From Frigoribacterium endophyticum (GTDB taxonomy: Bacteria; Actinomycetota; Actinomycetes; Actinomycetales; Microbacteriaceae): DNA of 64,000 nt. Numbering within the stretch: the first letter of the stretch is position 1; each line of letters begins with the position of its first letter. Below the pieces are notes generated by a model that saw only the letters and a program-made list of their open reading frames with translations, had not been told where the DNA came from and did not search any database. The stretch covers positions 1 to 64,000 of the forward strand of contig NZ_JAAOYV010000004.1 in assembly GCF_011759585.1 (NCBI RefSeq), in the 5' to 3' direction. The position numbers and the translations under genes are program-made. Of this stretch, positions 8,985-17,778 are shown one piece after another.

Positions 8985-10337
8985 TCAGGCGTGCAGGGCG
9001 GCGCGGGCCTCGGCCTCGCGGCGCTCGCGACGCGTGGCCGGCTGGGCCGGCCCCGCTCCGGGCAGGGCGCCCTGGCCGAGCGACGCGACCGGGCCGGCGA
9101 CCGACTTCTCGTAGCTCTGCAGCTCGGCCTCGGCGCGGAGGGCGAACGCGCGGAGCTTCTCCGGCGACACCGACGACGACTTCCGCGGCCGGATGTCGTG
9201 GAGGCAGAAGGTGCCGATGGTCTCACCGGTCGACGAGTGGATCGGGTGGCCCGCGTAGAAGTACCCGTGGTTGAGGTCGAGGTAGGGGTTGTCGGCGAAG
9301 CGCTCGTCCTTGCGGGCGTCCTCGACGACCACCACGTCGTCCTCCGCGACGGTGACGTCGCAGAAGGTCAGCTCGCGGGGGATGGAGACCGGGAGCAGCT
9401 CGGTGTTGTTCGCGTACCAGAGCTTGCTGCCGTCGAGCATGCTGACGACCGCGACGTCCACGCCGAACTCGGCCTCCGCCTCCTTCGCCAGCTGCTGCAG
9501 CACCTCGGAGCCGCCCCGCGACGCGTTGTCGACGAGGGTGGCGCCGCCGCTCCACTCGAACGAGCGCTCGGGCAGGCTGCGCGGCAGCCGCTCGTCGAGC
9601 TCGACGCGTCGGACGCTGTCGAGGGTCGGCGCGATGCGGTGCGCGATCGTCTGGGCCCACTGGCGGTAGCCCTCGACGCAGCCGTGGGGCGAATCGGGGC
9701 GACGCAGGCCGGCCGGCAGGCGGAAGTAGCTCGCGCCCGTCTCGGCGGCGACCAGCTCGGTGATCGCGTTCATCCGCTCAGCGTGCGTCTCGGCGACGGC
9801 CCCGAGCAGCGACTCGAACGGCTTGACCGAGCGCACCGGAGGCACGCCGATCAGCACCGTGCGCGCCGTCGGGTGCGCCCGTCGGGCGAGGGTGGCGACG
9901 AGCTGGCGCAGCTCGTGCTCCCAGGTGTCGAGGGGCGTGAGCCTGACGGCGTCGTTGAGCCCGACCAGCACGACGAAGGTGTCGTACAGCCCGAGGTCGG
10001 TGTCGCGGATCCACGAGCGGGTCGACTCGATGCTCATCATCTCGTCGCCGACGTAGTCGACCGAGCACGCGCGGCCGGTGGCGGCCGACGACGCCCGCGA
10101 CAGCTGGCCGACGAGGGCCTGGTCGTGCGAGCGCACGCCCCAGCCGTGGGCCGGGCCGTTGCCGACGATGAGCACGGTGTCGGCGTCGGTCGCGGTCGAG
10201 CGCGCGGACGGCTCGTCGCGGGGCGACGCGACGCGGCGCGACCGGGAGAGCCACCAGAGGTACCAGAGGCGCATGGCAGGGCGCAGCCGCTCGTACGACT
10301 GCGGGGTGGTGCTCGTGGTGTCGACCGTCCTGGTCAC
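8985..10337 (-). CDS. SGNH-hydrolase-like protein fused to a GAF domain
   Basis: A 450-residue two-domain protein. Residues 55-240 look like an SGNH/GDSL hydrolase: the GxND block appears as VLVGLNDA (about 123-130) and the terminal DxxH as DSPH (about 215-218). Block I, normally GDS, reads VLIVGNGPAHGWG, so the usual catalytic serine is missing. Residues 270-410 resemble a GAF sensor domain (EVLQQLAKEAEAEFGV, LTFCDVTV, GYFYAGHPI, GTFCLHDIRPR). The GTG at 10337 has GAGGAG 6 nt upstream. Function is unknown; it may be a signal-sensing protein with a degenerate or altered hydrolase. Confidence 0.75.
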   Translation of the reverse strand: MTRTVDTTSTTPQSYERLRPAMRLWYLWWLSRSRRVASPRDEPSARSTATDADTVLIVGNGPAHGWGVRSHDQALVGQLSRASSAATGRACSVDYVGDEMMSIESTRSWIRDTDLGLYDTFVVLVGLNDAVRLTPLDTWEHELRQLVATLARRAHPTARTVLIGVPPVRSVKPFESLLGAVAETHAERMNAITELVAAETGASYFRLPAGLRRPDSPHGCVEGYRQWAQTIAHRIAPTLDSVRRVELDERLPRSLPERSFEWSGGATLVDNASRGGSEVLQQLAKEAEAEFGVDVAVVSMLDGSKLWYANNTELLPVSIPRELTFCDVTVAEDDVVVVEDARKDERFADNPYLDLNHGYFYAGHPIHSSTGETIGTFCLHDIRPRKSSSVSPEKLRAFALRAEAELQSYEKSVAGPVASLGQGALPGAGPAQPATRRERREAEARAALHA

Positions 10338-10540
10338 GTGGTGCTCCTCGGGTTGTGCGTCGGGTGCCGTCCCGCCGACCACGCTACGGACGCGTCGTCA
10401 CGGTCGCATCCCCCACTACTGGGCTCCGACCGCCGTCCGCGGGGCGAAGCGGTGTCCGGGAGGCGCGGTGCGGGCCCGCGGGAGCGCCCGGGGCCCCGGG
10501 GGCGCGCCTGAGCAGCGGCTGCGGATGCGGGCGTGTTGTC

Positions 10541-10568
10541 TTGAACTGTTCAAGGGAAGTGCCATGAT
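10541..10568 (+). promoter_or_regulatory. Promoter with Fur-type palindrome for fur-katA
   Basis: A 13-bp inverted repeat, TTGAAC-T-GTTCAA (10541-10553), contains the likely -35 box TTGAAC. The -10 box CATGAT (10563-10568) is 16 nt downstream and ends 6 nt before the GTG start of the Fur-family gene, so the transcript may be leaderless. The position over -35 suggests autorepression by the Fur-family protein encoded next to it. This is inference from location and symmetry. Confidence 0.6.
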
Positions 10569-10574
10569 GGTCAG

Positions 10575-11078
10575 GTGCACCCCGAGACCAGCGCCACCCA
10601 CGACCGGCTCCGCGGAGCCGGCCTCCGGGTGACGGCGCCGCGCCTCGCCGTGCTCGAGGCGCTCGAGGGCATGCCGCACGCGGCCGCCGACGTCGTCTTC
10701 GCGCAGGTCGCCCTGGCGCTGCCGGGCACCTCGCTCCAGGCGGTCTACGGCGTGCTCGCCGCGCTCGCGGGCGCCGGTCTCGTGCGCCGCATCGAGCCGG
10801 CCGGCTCGCCGGCGCTCTACGAGCTCCGCACCGGTGACAACCACCACCACGTCGTCTGCACGGTGTGCGGTGACGTCGCCGACGTCGACTGCGTCGTCGG
10901 GCACGCGCCGTGCCTGACCCCGTCGAACGACGCGGGCTTCACGGTGCAGACCGCCGAGGTCACCTTCTGGGGGCTGTGCGCGGCGTGTCGCGACTCCGAC
11001 GACGACGTCGAGCTCGACGCGGAGGCCGGCGGAGTCGGCGACGCGACGGCCGTCGGCGACCTGACCCGCGCCTCCTGA
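10575..11078 (+). CDS. Fur-family transcriptional regulator (peroxide/metal responsive)
   Basis: A 167-residue winged-helix metalloregulator. The N-terminal DNA-binding half is followed by the metal region NHHHVVCTVCGDVADVDC and a second CxxC (GLCAACRD), so four structural-zinc cysteines are present. The catalase gene starts 81 bp downstream on the same strand, an arrangement known from FurA-KatG and CatR/PerR pairs, so this protein probably represses catalase until peroxide or metal status changes. The GTG start at 10575 follows a -10 box by 6 nt. The acidic C-terminal tail (about residues 138-160) is outside the conserved fold. Confidence 0.9.
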   Translation: MHPETSATHDRLRGAGLRVTAPRLAVLEALEGMPHAAADVVFAQVALALPGTSLQAVYGVLAALAGAGLVRRIEPAGSPALYELRTGDNHHHVVCTVCGDVADVDCVVGHAPCLTPSNDAGFTVQTAEVTFWGLCAACRDSDDDVELDAEAGGVGDATAVGDLTRAS

Positions 11079-11159
11079 GGGCCTGCCCCACCGTCTTCCC
11101 CGGCCACGTGCCGGGTGCCTGAACGACCCGTGACTGAACACCGAACGAAACGAGGAGTC

Positions 11160-12662
11160 ATGACCGACGCCACCCCCGTGACCACGACCGACAACGGAGC
11201 GCCCGCCGCGAGCGACGCCCACTCGCAGACCGTCGGGGCCGACGGCCCCATCGTGCTGCACGACCACCGCCTCGTCGAGAAGCTCGCGAACTTCAACCGC
11301 GAGAAGGTGCCGGAGCGCATCGTCCACGCCAAGGGCGGCGGCGCGTTCGGCCGCTTCGTCACCACCGGCGACGTCTCGCAGTACACCCGCGCCGCGCTCT
11401 TCCAGCCCGGCGTCGAGACCGAGATGCTGGCCCGCTTCTCGACCGTCGCCGGCGAGCAGGGCAGCCCCGACACGTGGCGCGACCCCCGCGGCTTCGCTCT
11501 GAAGTTCTACACGAGCGAGGGCAACTACGACCTCGTCGGCAACAACACCCCCGTCTTCTTCATCCGCGACGGCATGAAGTTCCCCGACTTCATCCACTCG
11601 CAGAAGCGCCTGCCCGGCAGCCACCTGCGCGACCACGACATGCAGTGGGACTTCTGGACCCTCTCGCCCGAGTCGGCCCACCAGGTCACCTGGCTGATGG
11701 GCGACCGCGGCCTGCCCGCGTCGTGGCGCCAAATGGACGGCTTCGGCTCGCACACCTACCAGTGGATCAACGCCGAGGGCGAGCGCTCCTGGGTCAAGTA
11801 CCACTTCAAGTCCGACCAGGGCAACGCCATCCTCACGCAGGACGACGCCGACCGCATCGCGGGCGAGGACGCCGACTTCCACATCCGCGACCTGTCGACC
11901 GCGATCGAGCGGGGCGAGTTCCCGACCTGGACCCTCTCGGTGCAGGTCATGCCGTACGCCGACGCCGCCGGCTACCGCTTCAACCCGTTCGACCTCACCA
12001 AGGTGTGGCCGCACAGCGACTACCCGCTGATCGAGGTCGGCACGATGACCCTCGACCGCAACCCGGAGAACTACTTCGCGCAGATCGAGCAGGCCGCCTT
12101 CGCCCCCTCGAACTTCGTGCCCGGCATCGCGACGAGCCCCGACAAGATGCTTCTCGCGCGCATCTTCAGCTACGCCGACGCGCACCGTTACCGCGTGGGC
12201 GTCAACCACCAGCAGCTGCCGGTGAACGCCCCGAAGACCGAGGTGCACTCGTACTCGAAGGACGGCGCGGCGCGCTACCACTTCAGCGAGGCGACGGCGC
12301 CGGTCTACGCGCCCAACTCGGTGGGCGGCCCCGCGGCCGACCCGCAGGCGGCCGGCGACACCGGCGGCTGGGAGAGCGACGGCGAGCTCGTCCGCTCGGC
12401 GGCGACCCTGCACGCCGAGGACGACGACTTCGGCCAGGCCGGCTCGCTCGTGCGCGACGTGATGGACGACGAGCAGCGTGACCGCCTCGTCGCCAACATC
12501 GTCGGCCACGTCTCGAAGGTGACGCGCCCCGACCTGCTCGAGCGCGTGTTCCAGTACTGGAACTCGGTCGACCCCATCCTCGGCGCCCGCGTGCGCGCCG
12601 GCGTCTCCCCCGAGGCGCCCGGCTCGAACGAGGACCCGGCGACGGTGGGCGTGCCCGCGTAG
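11160..12662 (+). CDS. katA: Monofunctional haem catalase
   Basis: Breaks hydrogen peroxide down to water and oxygen in the cytoplasm. The 500-residue length fits small-subunit catalases. The catalytic His is in [15 protein letters not shown], the Asn in [12 protein letters not shown], and the proximal haem Tyr in [14 protein letters not shown]. The core motif [20 protein letters not shown] is intact. The ATG at 11160 has GAGGAG just upstream; the earlier in-frame GTG (11115) lacks support. It follows the Fur-family gene and is probably in its regulon. A very strong terminator follows at 12679-12721. Confidence 0.96.
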   Translation: MTDATPVTTTDNGAPAASDAHSQTVGADGPIVLHDHRLVEKLANFNREKVPERIVHAKGGGAFGRFVTTGDVSQYTRAALFQPGVETEMLARFSTVAGEQGSPDTWRDPRGFALKFYTSEGNYDLVGNNTPVFFIRDGMKFPDFIHSQKRLPGSHLRDHDMQWDFWTLSPESAHQVTWLMGDRGLPASWRQMDGFGSHTYQWINAEGERSWVKYHFKSDQGNAILTQDDADRIAGEDADFHIRDLSTAIERGEFPTWTLSVQVMPYADAAGYRFNPFDLTKVWPHSDYPLIEVGTMTLDRNPENYFAQIEQAAFAPSNFVPGIATSPDKMLLARIFSYADAHRYRVGVNHQQLPVNAPKTEVHSYSKDGAARYHFSEATAPVYAPNSVGGPAADPQAAGDTGGWESDGELVRSAATLHAEDDDFGQAGSLVRDVMDDEQRDRLVANIVGHVSKVTRPDLLERVFQYWNSVDPILGARVRAGVSPEAPGSNEDPATVGVPA

Positions 12663-12678
12663 TCGGGAGCTCCGCACT

Positions 12679-12721
12679 GCGGGAGGCGCGGTGCCCGGTC
12701 GACGGGCACCGCGCCTCCCGC
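12679..12721 (+). terminator. Catalase terminator
   Basis: A perfect 18-bp stem (12679-12696 with 12704-12721, arm GCGGGAGGCGCGGTGCCC) with a 7-nt loop begins 17 bp after the katA stop codon. Each arm contains the recurring GGAGGCGCGG motif of this genome. Confidence 0.8.
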
Positions 12722-12740
12722 ATGTGGGGGCGACGGTGCT

Positions 12741-12804
12741 ACGAACCACGTCGTCGCAGTGGAACCACGCCGCGGCGTGGTTCCGTGGCGAGGACGTGGT
12801 TCGT
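12741..12804. repeat. Nested double palindrome
   Basis: The outer arms ACGAACCACGTC (12741-12752) and GACGTGGTTCGT (12793-12804) are perfectly complementary. Inside lies a second perfect 24-bp palindrome with arms GGAACCACGCCG (12761-12772) and CGGCGTGGTTCC (12773-12784). The core GAACCACG therefore occurs four times, twice per strand. It lies between the katA terminator and the end of the GNAT gene. Confidence 0.85.
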
Positions 12805-12836
12805 CCTGCACCTGGTCGCCGCGGGTGCTCGGCTGC

Positions 12837-13445
12837 TCAGACCATCTGGCCGTTCCAGCGGAGGTCGCCGGCGGGCCACTCGGCGAGGTCGGCGCCGACC
12901 TCGCGGACGAGCCAGCCCTCGTCCTGGCTGACCAGCACCCCGGCGCCGTCGGCGCTGAACGCCGTGAAGTGGCCGGTGACGCCGTGCAGCGGGCGCCAGC
13001 CCGCACGCCGGTAGAAGCCCTGGACCCCCTCGCCCGTCTCGAGCAGGCCGAACCGGCTGCCCAGCCGGGCGAGCCCTTCGTCGACCCGGCGGAGCAGCTC
13101 TCCGCCCTGGCCCGTGCCCTGCAGGATCGGGCTCACCGCCACCATCCCCACCGCCGTGACGAGCAGGTCGGTCTCGCCGACCGTCACGAACTGCCGTCGC
13201 AGGCCGGCGTGCGCGACCACGACGTCGCCGACGCGGCCGAGCACCCGCAGCTCGGGCTGCATGCCGGCCCAGCTGCGGGCCCCGGCGTACCAGTGGTCGT
13301 ACTCGGAGAAGGCGAGCCCCAGCATCGCGGCGATCGCCTCGTGGTCGTCGAGGCCCAGGTCGCCCTCGGCGACGAGATCGAAGACGGGGCGGTGGTCGTG
13401 CTCGGGGGCGCCGGGCGCGACGGAGGGGGCGGGCTGGTCAGGCAT
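12837..13445 (-). CDS. GNAT-family N-acetyltransferase
   Basis: A 202-residue protein with the GNAT acetyl-CoA loop region VAVSPILQGTGQGGELLRRV (R/Q-x-x-G-x-G/A type, about residues 104-123) and the later GFYRRAGWRPL strand-turn. The arrangement LAFSEYDHWY...GMQPELRVL recalls aminoglycoside 2'-N-acetyltransferase-type GNATs, but substrate cannot be assigned. A TAGCGT box (13453-13458) ends 7 nt before the ATG, suggesting a leaderless mRNA. It is monocistronic. Confidence 0.82.
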   Translation of the reverse strand: MPDQPAPSVAPGAPEHDHRPVFDLVAEGDLGLDDHEAIAAMLGLAFSEYDHWYAGARSWAGMQPELRVLGRVGDVVVAHAGLRRQFVTVGETDLLVTAVGMVAVSPILQGTGQGGELLRRVDEGLARLGSRFGLLETGEGVQGFYRRAGWRPLHGVTGHFTAFSADGAGVLVSQDEGWLVREVGADLAEWPAGDLRWNGQMV

Positions 13446-13466
13446 GCGGTCGACGCTACGCCCCGC

Positions 13467-13494
13467 GGTGCCGGTGCCGGTGCCGGTGCCGGTG
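13467..13494. repeat. Hexanucleotide microsatellite (GGTGCC)
   Basis: Four perfect tandem copies of GGTGCC are followed by a partial copy, directly upstream of the GNAT promoter box. It could vary in copy number by slippage. Confidence 0.85.
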
Positions 13495-13539
13495 GCGCGG
13501 CCGCTGCCGACGCCCGCGGCCGAGGGGCCGCTCGCTCGA

Positions 13540-14469
13540 CTACGCCCGGACCCGCACCTCGATCGCGTTCAGCCACGGGTCGTCGAACCCCAGCACCCGC
13601 CCGTCGTCGCGCGTCGCCACCCCGTGGTGGCCGAGGCGCTCGCCGAGGGCGCCGAGGTCGTCGCCCGACGGCACCTCGATGCGCACGGTGCCGAGGCCGA
13701 GCGCGAGCTGTCGGCGCCCGGCGCCCGCGCTGTTCCAGGTGTTCATCGCCATGTGGTGGTGGTAGCCCCCGGCGCTGACGAAGAGTGCCTGCGACCCGAA
13801 CCGCGTCGTGGTCTCGAAGCCGAGCTGCTCGACGTAAAACCGGTGTGCGGACGCCACGTCGCCCACGCTGAGGTGCACGTGGCCCACGGAGGCGGGGCGG
13901 GAGGCGGCGGCGACCAGCGCCTCCTCGCGGACGTTCTGCTGGAGGAAGGCGTTCGGGTCGAGCGCGAGCGTCGCCATGTCGACCTGGCCGTGGGTCCACG
14001 ACCAGGCGGTGCGGTCGCGGTCCCAGTAGAGCTCGATGCCGTTGCCCTCTGGGTCGGTGAAGTAGAAGGCCTTGCTGACCAGGTGGTCGGCGCTGCCGGT
14101 GAAGCTGCCCGGGTGGCGGCTCGCGACGCCGTAGACCGCTGACGCCAGGTCGACCTCGGTCTCGAAGAGGATCGCGGTGTGGAACAGGCCGGCCTCGCGG
14201 GCGGCCGCGTGCCGCAGCTCGGGCGCGTGCTCGAGCACGACGATCGGCGTCGTGCCGCGGCCGAGGACGCTGCGGCCGGCGGTCGCGTCGTGCGAGAGCA
14301 CGGCGAGCGTCACGGCGTCGCGGTAGAACGCGGTCATGCCGTCGAGGTCGGCGACGCGCAGGGTCACCGCGCCCATGGTCGTGTCGGGCGCGAGCAGGTC
14401 GAGCGACCTCGCGGCGGGGGCAGCCGGGGAGTCGCGGGTCGGCTCGGGCGCCGAGGTCTCGTCGGTCAT
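13540..14469 (-). CDS. Two-domain VOC protein, catechol-2,3-dioxygenase (CatE)-like
   Basis: A 309-residue protein with two tandem vicinal-oxygen-chelate domains, roughly residues 30-150 and 160-305. Metal-ligand-type residues are visible as His in LFHTAILFE, His in GHVHLSVGD, the HHHMAMN segment and Glu in NAIEVRV. The size and motif order fit the CatE-like extradiol dioxygenase family, though many members have unknown substrates. The ATG at 14469 has GGGAG 8 nt upstream. An upstream in-frame start exists but has no ribosome-binding site. Confidence 0.8.
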   Translation of the reverse strand: MTDETSAPEPTRDSPAAPAARSLDLLAPDTTMGAVTLRVADLDGMTAFYRDAVTLAVLSHDATAGRSVLGRGTTPIVVLEHAPELRHAAAREAGLFHTAILFETEVDLASAVYGVASRHPGSFTGSADHLVSKAFYFTDPEGNGIELYWDRDRTAWSWTHGQVDMATLALDPNAFLQQNVREEALVAAASRPASVGHVHLSVGDVASAHRFYVEQLGFETTTRFGSQALFVSAGGYHHHMAMNTWNSAGAGRRQLALGLGTVRIEVPSGDDLGALGERLGHHGVATRDDGRVLGFDDPWLNAIEVRVRA

Positions 14470-14666
14470 GGGGTCGCTCCCTGTCTCGGGGCGCGGCACC
14501 AGGTCGATGACGCGTCACCGACCTGCAACCGCTCGGTGGGCGTGGGGATTCCCGTCGCCGCCTCCCGCTGCCGCGCGACGTGGCCCGCGGCGATCGAGGT
14601 GACGCTACCTGGGCGCTCGGCGGCGGTGAGGGCCCCGGGAGGGGCGCCTCGACGATGCCCGGGCGG

Positions 14667-15569
14667 CTAGCGGCCGGTGAGCCGCTCGATCAGCTCGCGG
14701 TAGCGCGCAGCCGTCCGCTCGACGATCTCGGCGGGCAGCTCGGGCGGCGTGCCCTCGCCGTCCCAGTTCGCCGACAGCCAGTCGCGCACGATCTGCTTGT
14801 CGAAGCTCGCGGTGCGGTCGCCCGACGAGTACGCCTCGGCGTCCCAGTAGCGGCTGCTGTCGCTCGTGAGCACCTCGTCGCCGAGGGTCAGCTCGCCCGT
14901 CGACCGGTCCGCCCCGAACTCGAACTTCGTGTCAGCGAGGACGACGCCGCGCGCTTCGGCGACGACTGCCGCGCGCCGGTAGATCTCGAGCGACGTGTCG
15001 CGCAGGGCGGCGGCGACCTCGGGCCCGACGAGCTCGACGGTGCGCACGAACGAGATGTTCTCGTCGTGCTCACCCAGCGGCGCCTTGTACGCCGGCGTGT
15101 AGATCGGCTCGGGGAGCCGGTCGCCGCTCTGCAGCCCCGCCGGCAGCGCGACGCCGCAGACGGTGCCGTGCTCGCGGTACTCGGCCCAGCCGCTGCCGAC
15201 GAGGTAGCCCCGCACGACGCACTCGACCGGGTACATGTCGAGCGGTGCCACGAGCATCGCGCGGTCGCGCACCTGCTCGGGCAGCGTGACGGGCGCCGTC
15301 GTCGGGTCGACGAGGTGGTTCGGCACGCCGTCGAGCTGCGCGAACCACCAGAGGCTCAGCTGCGTGAGCAGGGCGCCCTTGCCGGGGATGCCGGGCTCGA
15401 GCACGTGGTCGTAGGCGCTGACGCGGTCGGAGGCGACGACCAGCAGGTGGCTGGTGTCGTCGAGCGTCGCGACGTCGCCGACCGAGTCGACCACCGGCGC
15501 GGGCACGTAGAGGTCGCGCACCTTGCCCGAGTAGGCGTGGCTCCAGCCGGGCAGGTCGAGCGTGCTCAT
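14667..15569 (-). CDS. purC: Phosphoribosylaminoimidazole-succinocarboxamide synthase
   Basis: SAICAR synthetase, which joins aspartate to CAIR in IMP synthesis. The 300-residue protein has the N-terminal YSGKVRDLY and VVASDRVSAYD, followed by VVRGYLVGSGWAEY and the DTKFEFG motif, all typical of the longer PurC form. Its ATG overlaps the purD stop by 4 nt (ATGA), so purD-purC is a coupled operon. Confidence 0.97.
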   Translation of the reverse strand: MSTLDLPGWSHAYSGKVRDLYVPAPVVDSVGDVATLDDTSHLLVVASDRVSAYDHVLEPGIPGKGALLTQLSLWWFAQLDGVPNHLVDPTTAPVTLPEQVRDRAMLVAPLDMYPVECVVRGYLVGSGWAEYREHGTVCGVALPAGLQSGDRLPEPIYTPAYKAPLGEHDENISFVRTVELVGPEVAAALRDTSLEIYRRAAVVAEARGVVLADTKFEFGADRSTGELTLGDEVLTSDSSRYWDAEAYSSGDRTASFDKQIVRDWLSANWDGEGTPPELPAEIVERTAARYRELIERLTGR

Positions 15570-16843
15570 CGGGCGCCGCCCGCGACCCGCGCGGCGATGT
15601 CGGTGCGGTGCTGCGAGCCCTCGAGCCGGATGCGCGAGACGGCCTCGTAGACCCGGCCCCGCGCCTCCTCGAAGTCCTTCCCCTCGGCGACGACGCTGAG
15701 CACGCGCCCGCCGGTGGCGATCAGCCGGTCGTCGAGCCGCGCGGTGGCGGCGTGCGTCACGTGCACCCCCGCGACGGCCAGGGCGTCGTCGAGCCCCGTG
15801 ATCTCGCGCCCGCTGACGACGGCCTCGGGGTAGCCCTCGCTCGCCAGCACCACGGTGACGGCGGGCGTCGGCACGAAGCGCGGAGCCTCGTGGTTGCCGA
15901 GCGACCCGGTCGCCGCCGCGAGCAGCAGGCCGCTCAGCGGGGTGACGAGGCGGGGCAGCACGACCTGCGTCTCGGGGTCGCCGAAGCGCGCGTTGAACTC
16001 GATCACCCGCACGCCCTGCTCGGTGAGGATGAGCCCGGCGTAGAGCAGGCCGATGAACGGGGTGCCCTCGTGCTCGAGCTGGCGCACGGTCGGCGTCGCG
16101 ACGGTGTCGAGCACCTCGTCGACGAAGTCCTTCTCGCTGCCGAAGCGGTCGGCGAGCCAGGGCAGCGGCGAGTACGCGCCCATGCCGCCCGTGTTCGGGC
16201 CCTCGTCGCCGTCGCGCAGGCGCTTCGAGTCCTGCGCGGGGCTGAGCGGCACGACGGTGTGGCCGTCGCTGAGGAAGAAGAGCGAGACCTCCGGGCCCTC
16301 GAGGTGCTCCTCGACGAGCACGGAGCCGTGCTGCAGCCAGTAGGTGACGTGCTCGACCGCGGCGTCGCGGTCGGAGGTGACGAGCACGCCCTTGCCCGCG
16401 GCGAGCCCGTCGGCCTTGACGACGTAGGGGGCGCCGAACTCGTCGAGCACCGTGACCGCCTCGTCGAGGGTGCCGACCCGGGTGGCCCGGCCGGTGGGGA
16501 CGCCCGCGGCGTCCATGACGCGCTTGGCGAAGGTCTTGCTGCCCTCGAGGGCGGCGGCCGCCTTGCCGGGGCCGAAGACCGGGATGCCGCGTGACCGGAG
16601 CGGGTCGGCCACGCCCGCGACGAGCGGCGCCTCCGGGCCGACGACCACGAGCTCGACGTCGTTCTCGAGCGCGTACTCGGTGACGACCGCACCGTTCGAC
16701 GGGTCGAGCTGCACCACCTCGACCTGCTCGGCGATGCCGGCGTTGCCGGGGGCGACGACGATCTCGTGCCCCGCGTCTTCACGGAGCAGGGCGGTGATGA
16801 TGGCGTGCTCGCGAGCACCGGAGCCGAGGACGAGGATTCGCAC
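15566..16843 (-). CDS. purD: Phosphoribosylamine--glycine ligase
   Basis: GAR synthetase, second step of purine synthesis, an ATP-grasp enzyme. The 425-residue protein begins [15 protein letters not shown], with the PurD signature region [14 protein letters not shown] and [14 protein letters not shown] further on. The GTG start at 16843 has a TAGGAT -10 box (16850-16855) ending 6 nt upstream and no ribosome-binding site, so the purDC message is probably leaderless. The gene is divergent from the SCP-like gene at 16907. Confidence 0.97.
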   Translation of the reverse strand: MRILVLGSGAREHAIITALLREDAGHEIVVAPGNAGIAEQVEVVQLDPSNGAVVTEYALENDVELVVVGPEAPLVAGVADPLRSRGIPVFGPGKAAAALEGSKTFAKRVMDAAGVPTGRATRVGTLDEAVTVLDEFGAPYVVKADGLAAGKGVLVTSDRDAAVEHVTYWLQHGSVLVEEHLEGPEVSLFFLSDGHTVVPLSPAQDSKRLRDGDEGPNTGGMGAYSPLPWLADRFGSEKDFVDEVLDTVATPTVRQLEHEGTPFIGLLYAGLILTEQGVRVIEFNARFGDPETQVVLPRLVTPLSGLLLAAATGSLGNHEAPRFVPTPAVTVVLASEGYPEAVVSGREITGLDDALAVAGVHVTHAATARLDDRLIATGGRVLSVVAEGKDFEEARGRVYEAVSRIRLEGSQHRTDIAARVAGGAR

Positions 16844-16906
16844 GCGCCGATCCTACCCAGTGGGCCGTCCGGGCCCCTCGGCGCCCGCCCGTATAGGTTG
16901 AGCCGC

Positions 16907-17287
16907 ATGGCCAAGGCGAGGATCGACGACGGCACCGGCGCGGCCGCCGTGCGCGAGGCCCAGACGGCGCTCGCCGAGGGCGCGCAGCCCTCCCGCGTGG
17001 TCACCGCGACCGCGGTCCGCTGGCTGCTGCAGGTGCTCGCCGACGGCGAGCCCGGCGCCACGGTGGAGGTGCGGGTGCCGCCCTGGGGAGCCGTGCAGTT
17101 CCGTGAGGGGCTCAGCCACACCCGCGGCACCCCGCCCAACGTCGTCGAGACCGACCCCGCCACCTTCATCCGCCTCGCCACCGGTGCGCTCACCTGGCAG
17201 GAGGCCGTCGACCAGGCCCTCGTCTCGGCCTCGGGCAGCCGCGCCGACCTCACCGGCTACGTGCCGGTCCGCCTGCCGCGGAGCTGA
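16907..17287 (+). CDS. SCP-like (sterol carrier family) actinobacterial protein
   Basis: A 126-residue protein with the conserved RVVTATAVRWLLQVLA and VEVRVPPWGAVQF...HTRGTPPNVVETDP segments seen in a small family in actinobacteria often annotated as a bacterial SCP orthologue. Its function is not established. It is divergent from purD, an arrangement I recall as common in related genomes. A TAGGTT box (16894-16899) ends 7 nt before the ATG, suggesting a leaderless transcript. Confidence 0.8.
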   Translation: MAKARIDDGTGAAAVREAQTALAEGAQPSRVVTATAVRWLLQVLADGEPGATVEVRVPPWGAVQFREGLSHTRGTPPNVVETDPATFIRLATGALTWQEAVDQALVSASGSRADLTGYVPVRLPRS

Positions 17288-17349
17288 CGACCGCTCGGCA
17301 CCGAGACACCGGGCGTGCGCGCGACCTCGGCTCTGGGAGGATGGCCGAC

Positions 17350-17745
17350 GTGACCACCGCACCCGACTCCCCGCAGCAGCCCGACGCCGACGCCCCGGGA
17401 GTCCACGCCGCTCCGGTCGACGCCCCGGTGGTCGACGACCGCTCGCACGACGAGGTCAGCGTGCGTCGAGCCCCGAAGATCTCGGTCTTCCTCATCGTCG
17501 GCGCGATGGCGGGCGTCGTCGTCTCGTTGATCGTCACGTCGCTCTTCCCGTTCGACGAGGGCGAGGGCATCGCCTCGACCTACGGCTACTTCGCGCTGTG
17601 GGGCCTGACCTTCGGCGGTGCGGTCGGCGCCACGGTCGCGATCGTCGCCGACCGCAGCTCGATCCGCCGCGCCAAGCGGGTGCGGGCCGAGCGCGAGAGC
17701 GTCGACGCTCCCGACGAGCCCGCCGTCGAGGGCGAGCTCGAGTAG
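17350..17745 (+). CDS. Small membrane protein, two helices
   Basis: About 131 residues: an acidic/proline-rich cytoplasmic head (1-40), two hydrophobic segments near KISVFLIVGAMAGVVVSLIV and GYFALWGLTFGGAVGATVAIV, and a charged tail. Similar proteins occur in Microbacteriaceae and have no known role. Two starts compete. The ATG at 17341 is directly abutted by GGGAGG, which is too close. The GTG at 17350 lies 7 nt after a GAGGAT -10-like box, so the GTG is preferred. Other -10 boxes in the window show the same spacing. Confidence 0.65.
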   Translation: MTTAPDSPQQPDADAPGVHAAPVDAPVVDDRSHDEVSVRRAPKISVFLIVGAMAGVVVSLIVTSLFPFDEGEGIASTYGYFALWGLTFGGAVGATVAIVADRSSIRRAKRVRAERESVDAPDEPAVEGELE

Positions 17746-17778
17746 AGCCCCCGGGTCTCGAGCAGAGCCCCCTGCGGG

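Noticed and set aside
10416-12749. A 777-codon open frame antisense to fur-katA
   Set aside because: It is the complement of well-conserved catalase and Fur genes. In GC-rich DNA such long shadow frames are common, and its composition is unlike a normal protein.
12837-13445. Aminoglycoside resistance gene
   Set aside because: Only general GNAT features and a weak resemblance to 2'-N-acetyltransferases are visible; no resistance role can be supported.
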